This document shows, piece after piece, positions 1 through 6,503 of a stretch of DNA of 6,503 bases. The DNA comes from Gammaproteobacteria bacterium (GTDB lineage: Bacteria; Pseudomonadota; Gammaproteobacteria; Pseudomonadales; DSM-25080), in assembly GCA_013372965.1 (NCBI GenBank), contig JABXIR010000036.1, positions 1 through 6,503 of the forward strand, given 5' to 3'. Position 1 is the stretch's first letter. Each line of letters opens with the position of its first letter. The notes beneath the pieces were generated by a model. It made no database searches and had not been told where the DNA came from. It saw nothing but the letters and a program-made list of their open reading frames with translations. Position numbers and translations under genes: made by a program.

Positions 1-915
1 CAACATATACAAAAACTGTAGCGCAATCGTGGCGCCGGCCAGCTGTGTAATGTCGGCATGGTCATATGCAGGCGATACCTCAACGACGTCGAAGCCCACA
101 ATGTCGAGATCCGCGAGCCCTTGTAGTATTCGCAACGCTCGACTTGAGCTTATGCCGCCGACGACTGGAGTACCTGTGCCTGGCGCATAAGCGGGATCAA
201 GGCAGTCGATATCAAACGTTAGATATGCTTTGCGTTGACCGACTCGCTCTCGAATGGCCGCAACGGTCTCCTCAACCGATTGCTCGTTTAATTGATGCGC
301 ATTAATAACTTTGAAGCCGTGATCGGCGCGCTGGTAGTTGGTACGAATGCCGACTTGCACGCTCGAGTTAACATCGACTAGCCCCTCGTGTGGTGCATGG
401 TAGAACATGGATCCATGGGAGTAGCGCTCTTCTTCTTTGTACGTGTCTGTGTGCGCGTCGAAGTGAATTAGCGCAAGTTCACCATGGTGTTTAGCATGTG
501 CACGCAGAAGCGGTAAGGTGACGAAATGGTCGCCTCCGAATGATACTAAAGTTTTTCCCGACTCGATGATCGTGCGAGCGTAGTCTTCGACAATTTCAAG
601 CATGTGTTCGCTATCGCCAAATAAAAACTCGACGTCGCCGTAGTCTTGGACCTTGATACGGTCGTGGATGTCGAAGCTCCAAGGAAAGCGCCGTTCTTCC
701 CACTTGAGGTTGCCACTCGCTTGTCGAATGCCGGTAGGCCCGTTTCGCGCGCCAGCACGACCCGACGTAGCGAGGTCGTATGGAATACCCATCACAACTG
801 CATCGGTGGTGGCATCGCTTAAGTCTCGCGACAGCGGAAAGCCCATAAAACTAAACTGATTCGCAAAGAACGAATAGTCCCGCTGCATCCACTTTTGGTC
901 GTTGGTGTTACTCAT
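1..915 (-). CDS. speB: Agmatinase SpeB (C-terminus cut by window edge)
   Basis: Agmatinase hydrolyses agmatine to putrescine and urea in the cytoplasm, the second step of the arginine decarboxylase route to polyamines. The reverse strand reads open for 305 codons from the ATG at 915 to the window edge. The ureohydrolase metal-binding signatures are all present: GGDH (His130), DAHTD (Asp153, His155, Asp157) and DIDCLDP (Asp235, Asp237), six ligands for a dinuclear Mn centre. The segments ATSGRAGARNGP (49-60), SFGGDHFVTLPLLRAHAK (125-142) and FDVVEVSPAYD (275-285) match E. coli SpeB closely from memory, which favours agmatinase over arginase or guanidinobutyrase. E. coli SpeB is 306 residues and ends soon after the equivalent of FLYML, so only about ten residues are missing. 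The start has a weak GAAGTGA ribosome binding site 7 bases upstream. Met10 is a less likely alternative. It is transcribed away from the permease gene. The missing end is a window effect, not damage. Confidence 0.96.
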   Translation of the reverse strand, partial: MSNTNDQKWMQRDYSFFANQFSFMGFPLSRDLSDATTDAVVMGIPYDLATSGRAGARNGPTGIRQASGNLKWEERRFPWSFDIHDRIKVQDYGDVEFLFGDSEHMLEIVEDYARTIIESGKTLVSFGGDHFVTLPLLRAHAKHHGELALIHFDAHTDTYKEEERYSHGSMFYHAPHEGLVDVNSSVQVGIRTNYQRADHGFKVINAHQLNEQSVEETVAAIRERVGQRKAYLTFDIDCLDPAYAPGTGTPVVGGISSSRALRILQGLADLDIVGFDVVEVSPAYDHADITQLAGATIALQFLYML

Positions 916-952
916 AGCTAGGTCACTTCTGTGTGTTTTTGGATCAACTTTG

Positions 953-981
953 AGTGTAACCAATCTACCCTTCGTTGCCTA
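953..981 (-). promoter_or_regulatory. Candidate sigma70-type promoter for speB
   Basis: On the minus strand there is a -35-like TAGGCA (976-981, 4 of 6 matches to TTGACA), a 17-base spacer, and a -10-like TACACT (953-958, 4 of 6 matches to TATAAT). Transcription would start near 946 and give a leader of about 30 bases before the speB ATG at 915. The spacing is ideal but both boxes are imperfect, so this is a candidate found by eye. I found no comparably spaced promoter on the plus strand for the permease gene. The gap also holds a short palindrome, GACA-CT-TGTC, at 992-1001, next to an A/T-rich stretch. It could be an operator half-way between the two genes, but it is short enough to be chance. 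Confidence 0.3.
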
Positions 982-1025
982 CTCTCTACGCGACACTTGT
1001 CTTTAAATTAAGATGTGCGAAACTG

Positions 1026-1047
1026 CCTAAAAGCTCGGCTGATTAGG
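1026..1047 (+). promoter_or_regulatory. Possible hairpin covering the permease ribosome binding site
   Basis: CCTAA at 1026-1030 is complementary to TTAGG at 1043-1047. Inside it AGC (1032-1034) pairs with GCT (1038-1040) around a three-base TCG loop, leaving a small internal loop of A1031 opposite G1041-A1042. The right arm includes the first three bases of the AGGAG ribosome binding site (1045-1049) for the permease ATG at 1060. In mRNA this would be an imperfect eight-pair stem able to hide the site and lower translation. Whether it forms or is conserved is unknown, and it resembles no riboswitch class I recognise. Confidence 0.3.
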
Positions 1048-1059
1048 AGTATTATAATA

Positions 1060-2436
1060 ATGACAACAGCCCATATTAGAACGCTCGGTCGCAGAGACAT
1101 CGTACTGTTTACGGTTTCCGCGATTTTGCTTTTAGATACCCTTGCGGCCGCTGCCGCAGTGGGCCCCGCGGCCATCAGTTGGTGGCTGATTTTAGGCGTA
1201 ATTTTCTACCTCCCATTTGCATCAATTTGCGCTGAATTGGGTTGTGCGTATCCTCAGCAAGGGGGCATTTACGCCTGGGTTCGAGATGCCTTCGGCCGTC
1301 GCTGGGGGGCGCGTGTGAGTTGGTGTTACTGGATTAATACCGCCGTTTGGATTCCGGCAATTTTTATTCTTTTTGCAGGGGTTTTTAAACAGCTATTTTT
1401 TCCTGATTTATCTATGGCGTGGCAAATCGGCATCAGTATTGCCCTTGTCTGGGTCGCGATGTTGGTCAACGTCGTCACGCTCCAAGTGGGTAAGTGGGTT
1501 CCAAACCTTGGTGCAATTTTTAAAGTGGTGATCTTCCTGCTGATCATGCTTGGTGCTTGGCAATACTCACAAGAAAACGGAATGGCTAATGAACTTACGT
1601 TAGAGACGCTATCGCCGCAGTGGTCGGAATCACTCAAGTATATTCCGGCTATCATTTACGGAATGTTGGGTTTCGAACTCGTGAGCGCGAGCGCAGAAGA
1701 AATGAAGAATCCACAGCGCGACGTACCGTTGGGAATTTTTGTGTCAGGCGTGATAATTATCACTCTGTATCTTTTCGGAACGGCGTCGATCTTAACGGCA
1801 ATCCCCGCCGAAGACGTCAACTTGGTCGAAGGGCTTGTCGATACGCTTCGCATGTTGTTCGAGGATAGTTACGGTAATGCCTTTGTTATCCTGTTAGGTG
1901 TTGGCGCGCTGTATACGTTCTTTTCGAATGGCGTCACTTGGGGTATGGGGTCGAATCGCGCCGCATGTGAAGCCGCACAGGCGGGTGAACTTCCTGCATT
2001 TCTCGGTAAGTCTGATGCGCGGCGTGGGACACCCGTTGGCGCCGCAATTGTTATGGGGGTTGTCGCTTCGTCGTTGCTGCTTCTCTATGGATTTTTGGCG
2101 GGTTCCAACGAAGAGCTATTCTGGAATCTGTTCGCGTTCAGTGCCGTCATATTTATCCTTCCATACATCGTGATGGTCTTCGCTTTCTTATACCTAAGAC
2201 AACGTGATGCACAACATAAGCGGCCTTATAAGGTTCCGTTCGGCGACATCGGTGCGAAAGTCGCAGCAATGGCGGTCATTATTGTTCTGACCTTAGCGAT
2301 CATCCTGTTTATGTATACCCCTGGAGAAGGCGCTGTTTGGGAGGTTATTCTAGGGGCGTTGTTGACCATCGGTTTTGGCGAATTCGCAATACGACGCGCC
2401 GAGAAGCATATCCATTACAATAAGAAACGTCGCTAA
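1060..2436 (+). CDS. APC-superfamily amino acid/amine permease
   Basis: This is an inner-membrane secondary transporter of the amino acid-polyamine-organocation superfamily, 458 residues, the usual length. About twelve hydrophobic segments can be seen, near residues 14-36, 41-60, 84-108, 120-140, 150-167, 192-212, 223-246, 272-295, 326-348, 353-378, 399-418 and 425-443. The loop after segment 6, SAEEMKNPQRDVP (211-223), and the loop PQQGGIYAWVRDAFG (65-79) are family hallmarks and recall the GadC-like antiporter and YfnA-like permease branches. The tail after residue 444 is basic and cytoplasmic. The start at 1060 is chosen because AGGAG (1045-1049) lies 10 bases upstream. An in-frame GTG at 1015 would add 15 polar residues that run through that site, so it is rejected. 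The substrate is unknown. Divergent speB and the amidohydrolase 15 bases downstream, surely in the same operon, make an amine or amino acid plausible. It could be an exchanger rather than an importer. Confidence 0.9.
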   Translation: MTTAHIRTLGRRDIVLFTVSAILLLDTLAAAAAVGPAAISWWLILGVIFYLPFASICAELGCAYPQQGGIYAWVRDAFGRRWGARVSWCYWINTAVWIPAIFILFAGVFKQLFFPDLSMAWQIGISIALVWVAMLVNVVTLQVGKWVPNLGAIFKVVIFLLIMLGAWQYSQENGMANELTLETLSPQWSESLKYIPAIIYGMLGFELVSASAEEMKNPQRDVPLGIFVSGVIIITLYLFGTASILTAIPAEDVNLVEGLVDTLRMLFEDSYGNAFVILLGVGALYTFFSNGVTWGMGSNRAACEAAQAGELPAFLGKSDARRGTPVGAAIVMGVVASSLLLLYGFLAGSNEELFWNLFAFSAVIFILPYIVMVFAFLYLRQRDAQHKRPYKVPFGDIGAKVAAMAVIIVLTLAIILFMYTPGEGAVWEVILGALLTIGFGEFAIRRAEKHIHYNKKRR

Positions 2437-2451
2437 AATAGAGGAATCGCA

Positions 2452-4422
2452 ATGCAACGCTTTACGATTATTTGTCTTCTGGCTTTGACCGTCTCGTGCG
2501 CGGCGCCATCTGTAAACAATTCTAGAACCGTGTACTTTGGTGGAACCATCTATACCGCTGACTCCCAGCAATCTGTCGCGGAAGCACTGGTCGTTGAAGG
2601 GCAAGATATTATCTTCGTAGGCGAGCTTGAAACGGCTCGAAATGTTTACGGTGACGCCGATAGCTGGGTGGATCTAGAAGGAAAGTTCTTGATGCCTGGT
2701 ATTCACGACGCACATATACATCCGTCGCTAGCGCTCGAGGGCGAAACTTGCCGCTTACCTGATCAAAACAACCTCGACCTTCAAGGCATTATCGATACCG
2801 TGAGTGAGTGTCTTGAAGCATTGGGTGATCAAGCCCCCGTCAGTGGTGGTTGGATAACTGTTGCTCAGTTTAATGGCTACGGTGCCGACAGCCCGAGATT
2901 CTTGGGGAACTATCCTGATATTGCATCGGGACTCGATGAAATCTCTATAGAGCATAAGATCATTTTAATTGGCATTGACGGACATGCCTACGCCGTTAAC
3001 CACTATGCACTTGAGAATGGCGCAACGCTTCGGGGTGAGCACGTACGATTAACCGCCGAGTCGTTAAGTAATGAACTTCAGGCTTATACTGCGTTGATTC
3101 CATTGAATAGTGAGGGCTTGCCAACCGGACAGCTTAAAAGTCAGGCTGCGTGGGACTTATTCAAGTATGAGTCGCTTTCTGTAGAAGGCTTTATTCGCGA
3201 CTACGAACGCGTCAACGAGTACTTTGTTAGCAATGGTATTACCGCGTTTACCGAGGCATGGGCATCCGCGCGTGATGTCGCTATCTACGGTGGGTTGGCA
3301 CGTGATGGCAAGTTACTGCCGAGGGCGACATTGGCGCTGGGTCTTAGCAAGGATACTCATGTTAACGAACAAGGCGTGGTCGACTTAGACGCACTGCTTG
3401 ACGATTTGAGTAATGCACGAGCTCGTTTGGCCGACTTGGATCGTGTCAAAGTCGATGGAATTAAAATCTTTGTCGATGGCGTGATTGAGTACCCAACTCA
3501 AACCGCAGCACTTCATTCAAATTACTTGAATGCAGAAATAGCCCCGTCGGGTGAGATACATTACGGGCCCGAACATCCACAGCAGCGCGGTACGCTTGAG
3601 CTCGATTCCATCCAATTACAACGCGTTGTGACCGCCGTTGACGCCGAAGATGGCGTTGTTCATTTCCACGCAATTGGAGATCGCGCCGTCTCGGTGGCAC
3701 TCGATGCGGTGGCGTCGGCTCGTGAGGCGAATGGCACTGATATTCCGCACAATATTTCTCACTTACAGTTAGTCTCGGAGAGTGATGTCGATCGATTTGG
3801 CGAATTGAAGGTGTTTGCAACACCTTCACCTGCGTGGTTTATACCGTGGCGCGAGTACGATGCGTCGGTGATACCTTACATCAGTGAAGTAAGCAATGTG
3901 AACGACCTGAGTTCGCTTTATCGGGAAGATTCAAGTTACATGCAAAGCGTTTATCCCGTCGAATCGATCCGCAAGGCTGGAGGTATGATCTCAATCGGTT
4001 CGGATGCGCCAGTTGACTTCAATGGGCCTCGACCGTTCACCAATATTATCGGAGCATTGCTTCGGGCGGACTGGATTGATGAAACCGAGGAAACCTCGCA
4101 TTGGACAGTTCTCAATGCGTCGGAACGCATGAACATCAAGGATATTCTTGATGCGTATACGATAAACGCCGCTCGCGCGATGCGTCACGACAGTCTGACT
4201 GGCTCGCTCGAGGTTGGTAAGCGCGCGGACTTTATTGTCATTAACAACGATTTAATCGCTCTATCGGATAAGATCAGTGACAGGGTCAATGCTGACGAGG
4301 AGCAAGTCGCTTACGAGTTATGCGATGTCGTTTACGACGACAGCTACTGCACTACCGAGCTTCTTGCGACCTTTATCGACGGTAAGCAGGTCTTTGGAGA
4401 CTACCTGTCCGTTGCCATGTAG
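2452..4422 (+). CDS. Lipoprotein amidohydrolase, YtcJ/NfdA-like (amidohydrolase_3)
   Basis: A 656-residue metal-dependent hydrolase of the amidohydrolase superfamily. Its relatives include N-substituted formamide deformylase NfdA and the uncharacterised YtcJ; most are near 540-580 residues. Residues 1-16 (MQRFTIICLLALTVSC) form a lipoprotein signal ending at Cys16, so the mature enzyme should be lipid-anchored in the envelope. Visible motifs are the HxH metal pair in MPGIHDAHIHPS (His88, His90), the lysine of KIFVDG (Lys338, the likely bridging, carboxylated residue) followed by TAAL, HFHAIGDRAV (His404, His406), ISHLQL (His437) and GSDAPV (Asp518). The chain returns to a beta-sandwich at GSLEVGKRADFIVIN (584-598) and ends at FIDGKQVFGDYL. 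Between these lies an extra acidic stretch (about 600-635) with Cys624 and Cys633. GAGGA (2441-2445) lies 6 bases before the ATG, and the permease stop is 15 bases upstream, so the two are probably co-transcribed. The substrate is not evident; amides, N-formyl amines or cyclic amides are possible. Confidence 0.88.
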   Translation: MQRFTIICLLALTVSCAAPSVNNSRTVYFGGTIYTADSQQSVAEALVVEGQDIIFVGELETARNVYGDADSWVDLEGKFLMPGIHDAHIHPSLALEGETCRLPDQNNLDLQGIIDTVSECLEALGDQAPVSGGWITVAQFNGYGADSPRFLGNYPDIASGLDEISIEHKIILIGIDGHAYAVNHYALENGATLRGEHVRLTAESLSNELQAYTALIPLNSEGLPTGQLKSQAAWDLFKYESLSVEGFIRDYERVNEYFVSNGITAFTEAWASARDVAIYGGLARDGKLLPRATLALGLSKDTHVNEQGVVDLDALLDDLSNARARLADLDRVKVDGIKIFVDGVIEYPTQTAALHSNYLNAEIAPSGEIHYGPEHPQQRGTLELDSIQLQRVVTAVDAEDGVVHFHAIGDRAVSVALDAVASAREANGTDIPHNISHLQLVSESDVDRFGELKVFATPSPAWFIPWREYDASVIPYISEVSNVNDLSSLYREDSSYMQSVYPVESIRKAGGMISIGSDAPVDFNGPRPFTNIIGALLRADWIDETEETSHWTVLNASERMNIKDILDAYTINAARAMRHDSLTGSLEVGKRADFIVINNDLIALSDKISDRVNADEEQVAYELCDVVYDDSYCTTELLATFIDGKQVFGDYLSVAM

Positions 4423-4435
4423 ATAGTCAACGAAG

Positions 4436-4463
4436 TGGTCAAATACGTAGAGTGCGATACACT
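4436..4463 (+). promoter_or_regulatory. Candidate weak promoter before mscS
   Basis: The 70-base gap between the amidohydrolase stop and the channel start contains a -35-like TGGTCA (4436-4441), a 16-base spacer and a -10-like TACACT (4458-4463), the same -10 hexamer as the candidate speB promoter. It would start transcription near 4470, leaving room for the GAGGGG ribosome binding site (4482-4487). There is no hairpin with a T-run in the gap, so read-through from the upstream pair is also likely. The call is tentative. Confidence 0.22.
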
Positions 4464-4492
4464 AGCTTAAAAGAACCTACAGAGGGGCAGTC

Positions 4493-5332
4493 ATGGAAGT
4501 AATTAAACAGTGGTTGATCGACAACGAAGAGGTGCTTTGGTTGACGGGCGAGCAGTTTTTGATCGCGTTAGTCATCTTTTTTGTCGGGCTTAAGATTTCA
4601 CGAGTATTTGAGAGACTGACTAAGGGGTTGATGACGCGAAAAGGCATTGATCCAGCGGCCTCTGAATTCGTTTCTAAGATTGTCTTCTTGCTGTTAGTTA
4701 CAGCGGTGATCGTCGCGGCGTTAAATCATGTGGGCGTCGAGACGACAACACTGGTAGCGATGGTCGGTGCCATTGGCTTAGCCATTGGTTTAGCCCTCAA
4801 AGACTCGCTGTCCAACTTCGCTTCAGGAGTATTGCTGATCGTGTTGAAGCCGTTCCGTGTGGGCGACTTTGTCGAGACTGGGGGGGTTGTCGGTACGGTA
4901 ACCAGTATTCAACTGTTCTCTACGTCTATTGATACGCCGGATAATCGTAAAAACATCCTGCCAAACTCCATGGTATTCGGCAGTGTGATTACCAACTATA
5001 CCGCACATGCTCGCCGTCGCATCGACATGGTGGTCGGTGTGTCGTACAAAAGCGACCTTCAAGCCGCTAGAAAGGTTTTCGAAACAGTGTGTGCAGAACA
5101 TGAAGAGATCTACGACGATCCAATTCCCTTTGTCGGTGTCGATGCGTTAGCCGATAGTTCAGTTAATTTTACGATTAAAGCCTGGTGTGCCACCGCGGAC
5201 GTGATCCGTCTTCGCTGCGAGTTACTCGAACGCTTCAAAATTGGTCTTGATGCGGCGGGCGTTGAAATTCCGTTCCCACAACTCGATTTGCACGTTCAGG
5301 AACTTCCCATTGTGAATCAGCGAGAGGAGTAA
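4493..5332 (+). CDS. Small-conductance mechanosensitive channel, MscS family
   Basis: A 279-residue inner-membrane channel of the MscS family, close to the 286 residues of E. coli MscS. It forms a heptamer that opens under membrane tension and releases solutes on osmotic downshock. Three membrane segments are visible: TM1 about 19-38, TM2 about 60-80 and the pore helix TM3 about 85-119, with the glycine/alanine packing pattern of MscS. By alignment from memory, Leu96 and Leu100 correspond to the E. coli pore constriction Leu105 and Leu109. The hinge residues Gln112-Gly113 are replaced by Lys103-Asp104, while the second glycine (Gly121) is kept as Gly112. The soluble beta domain (KPFRVGDFVETGG, 119-131; ILPNSMVFG, 155-163) and the vestibule domain ending in GVEIPFPQLDLHV (256-268) are complete. 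GAGGGG lies 5 bases before the ATG. The stop overlaps or abuts the next gene, implying translational coupling. Paralogue identity (MscS or YnaI-like) is not settled, but the size fits plain MscS. Confidence 0.93.
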   Translation: MEVIKQWLIDNEEVLWLTGEQFLIALVIFFVGLKISRVFERLTKGLMTRKGIDPAASEFVSKIVFLLLVTAVIVAALNHVGVETTTLVAMVGAIGLAIGLALKDSLSNFASGVLLIVLKPFRVGDFVETGGVVGTVTSIQLFSTSIDTPDNRKNILPNSMVFGSVITNYTAHARRRIDMVVGVSYKSDLQAARKVFETVCAEHEEIYDDPIPFVGVDALADSSVNFTIKAWCATADVIRLRCELLERFKIGLDAAGVEIPFPQLDLHVQELPIVNQREE

Positions 5333-5337
5333 TGGCT

Positions 5338-6503
5338 ATGTCTAAGTTTCGCGTTGTTTTACTTGCAGTTGCCTCAATTGGTTTCGCCTTGCCTGCCATG
5401 GCGTCCACTCGCGATGTAATCGTTGACGAACACACGATTACGGAACACCGCACCACGATCAATGGTGAGCGAGTTCGCTATACGGCCGAAGTTGGCACTC
5501 AGCCCGTGTGGGATGAAAACGGCTTGCCCACCGCTACGCTTTTCTACACTTACTACAAGCGGACCGATGCAGGTCCTTCTGAGTCGCGACCACTGTTGAT
5601 CTCATTCAACGGGGGCCCAGGGTCCGCGTCCGTATGGATGCATGTGGCTTACACCGGCCCGATGATCCTAAATATCGACGATGAAGGCTATCCGGTACAG
5701 CCTTACGGTGTTCGTCAAAATCCCTATTCAGTGCTCGATGTGGCCGATATCGTGTTTGTAAACCCAGTTAACACCGGGTTTTCCAGAGTGCTACCTGGCG
5801 CAGATGGTAATTTACCGAGTAGAGAGCGGCAAGGCGATATGTTCTTCGGTGTGAATGAAGACATCGCCTATTTAGGTGAATGGATTGATAACTTCGTAAG
5901 TCGTCATCAGCGTTGGCGCTCTCCGAAATTCTTGATTGGTGAGAGCTACGGAACGACCCGTGTCTCAGGCTTAGCTCTCGAGTTACAAAACAGTCAGTGG
6001 ATGTATTTGAACGGCGTCATATTGGTGTCCCCAACCGACATCGGTATCAATCGTGAAGGGCCCGTTAAAGCAGCCAACCGACTACCTTATTTCGCCGCGA
6101 CGGCTTGGTACCACGGGCAACTTGAAGCTCGTTATCAATCGATGCCATTGCTGCAGTTTCTTGCAGAGGTTGAAGGGTTTACCATGGATGAGTACTTGCC
6201 GGCCTTGGCTCGTGGCGCATCACTTAGCAATGAGATGAAGGTCGAAATTGCAAACAGTATTGCTCGCTACACCGGCTTGTCGTCGAACGAAATTCTGCAG
6301 TCGAACCTTGATATTCCGAATTCCTATTTCTGGAAAGCGTTGCTGCGTGATGAGGGTTTTACCGTCGGTCGATTAGACTCCCGCTACAAGGGGATCGACC
6401 TCCGCGATACGGGAGACTCTCCCGATTATTGGGCGGAATTGACCAGTTGGTTGCACTCATTCACTCCAGCCATTAATTACTACTTACGGGATGTTCTCGG
6501 CTA
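5338..6503 (+). CDS. Secreted serine carboxypeptidase, peptidase S10 family (3' end cut)
   Basis: Peptidase S10 enzymes are alpha/beta-hydrolase serine carboxypeptidases that remove C-terminal residues from peptides, typically at acidic pH. This copy is open for 388 codons to the right edge, out of roughly 500 usual for bacterial members. Residues 1-22 are a Sec signal peptide with a likely cleavage after AMA, so it should act in the periplasm or outside the cell. The substrate-binding/oxyanion loop NGGPGSAS (91-98), the NPVNTGFS segment (142-149) and the nucleophile elbow GESYGT (201-206, catalytic Ser203) are clear. The catalytic Asp and His lie beyond the window. Two in-frame ATGs are possible. 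The one at 5332 overlaps the mscS stop (TAATG) but sits only 2 bases after AGGAG (5325-5329). The one at 5338 has 8 bases of spacing and is preferred. Either way translation is probably coupled to mscS. The role is likely peptide nutrition or envelope peptide processing. Confidence 0.92.
   Translation, partial: MSKFRVVLLAVASIGFALPAMASTRDVIVDEHTITEHRTTINGERVRYTAEVGTQPVWDENGLPTATLFYTYYKRTDAGPSESRPLLISFNGGPGSASVWMHVAYTGPMILNIDDEGYPVQPYGVRQNPYSVLDVADIVFVNPVNTGFSRVLPGADGNLPSRERQGDMFFGVNEDIAYLGEWIDNFVSRHQRWRSPKFLIGESYGTTRVSGLALELQNSQWMYLNGVILVSPTDIGINREGPVKAANRLPYFAATAWYHGQLEARYQSMPLLQFLAEVEGFTMDEYLPALARGASLSNEMKVEIANSIARYTGLSSNEILQSNLDIPNSYFWKALLRDEGFTVGRLDSRYKGIDLRDTGDSPDYWAELTSWLHSFTPAINYYLRDVLG

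Noticed and set aside
1..12. Apparent truncation of speB
   Set aside because: The frame is open to the edge and homology runs to within about ten residues of the usual C-terminus, so the cut is due to the window.
66..305. Plus-strand open frame of 79 codons
   Set aside because: It lies wholly opposite speB, whose metal-ligand motifs are intact on the other strand; the translation is arginine-rich and unlike any protein I know.
1015..1059. In-frame GTG giving the permease 15 extra N-terminal residues
   Set aside because: The extension runs through the AGGAG ribosome binding site, is unlike the start of APC permeases, and has no site of its own; ATG at 1060 fits better.
1326..1655. Minus-strand open frame of 109 codons inside the permease gene
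   Set aside because: It is antisense to membrane segments of an intact permease, with no ribosome binding site or recognisable domain.
3461..3829. Minus-strand open frame of 122 codons inside the amidohydrolase gene
   Set aside because: The opposite strand encodes conserved catalytic motifs (KIFVDG, HAIGDRAV, HLQL); the antisense product is of low complexity in Arg, His and Pro and has no recognisable domain.
4423..4492. Terminator between the amidohydrolase and mscS
   Set aside because: No stable inverted repeat followed by T residues is visible in this gap.
4880..4886. Run of seven G in mscS as a possible phase-variation tract
   Set aside because: It encodes a glycine pair typical of this MscS region, is short for slippage control, and the frame is intact.

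Overview
The window looks like chromosomal DNA from a gammaproteobacterium, probably marine or environmental. The basis is a SpeB close to the enterobacterial form, a secreted S10 serine carboxypeptidase and a large lipoprotein amidohydrolase of a kind common in aquatic Gammaproteobacteria, a base composition near half G+C, and very dense coding. This assignment is inferred from protein character and was not checked by search. I see no mobile element, tRNA, rRNA, CRISPR array or phage gene. No stretch over 300 bases lacks a gene.

Layout: on the minus strand, agmatinase (speB) fills 1-915 and is cut by the left edge a few residues before its C-terminus. About 145 bases (916-1059) separate it from a plus-strand run of four genes. 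These are an APC-superfamily permease (1060-2436), a YtcJ/NfdA-type amidohydrolase with a lipoprotein signal (2452-4422), an MscS mechanosensitive channel (4493-5332), and a secreted S10 serine carboxypeptidase (5338 to the right edge, cut before its catalytic Asp and His). The permease and amidohydrolase are 15 bases apart, and the channel and peptidase overlap or abut, so there are two tight pairs. The 70-base gap between the pairs could hold a weak promoter.

How the genes may work together: SpeB makes putrescine and urea from agmatine in the cytoplasm. The permease/amidohydrolase pair suggests scavenging: an envelope-anchored hydrolase would cleave an amide or related bond outside the inner membrane, and the permease would import an amine or amino acid product. 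Divergent speB makes an amine link attractive, but no substrate can be read from the sequence. The channel/peptidase pair is unexplained functionally.

I do not see a clearly new biological system. The points most worth a second look are the permease-lipoprotein hydrolase pair, a cysteine-containing insertion near the hydrolase C-terminus, a possible hairpin covering the permease ribosome binding site, and the coupling of an MscS channel to an S10 peptidase.
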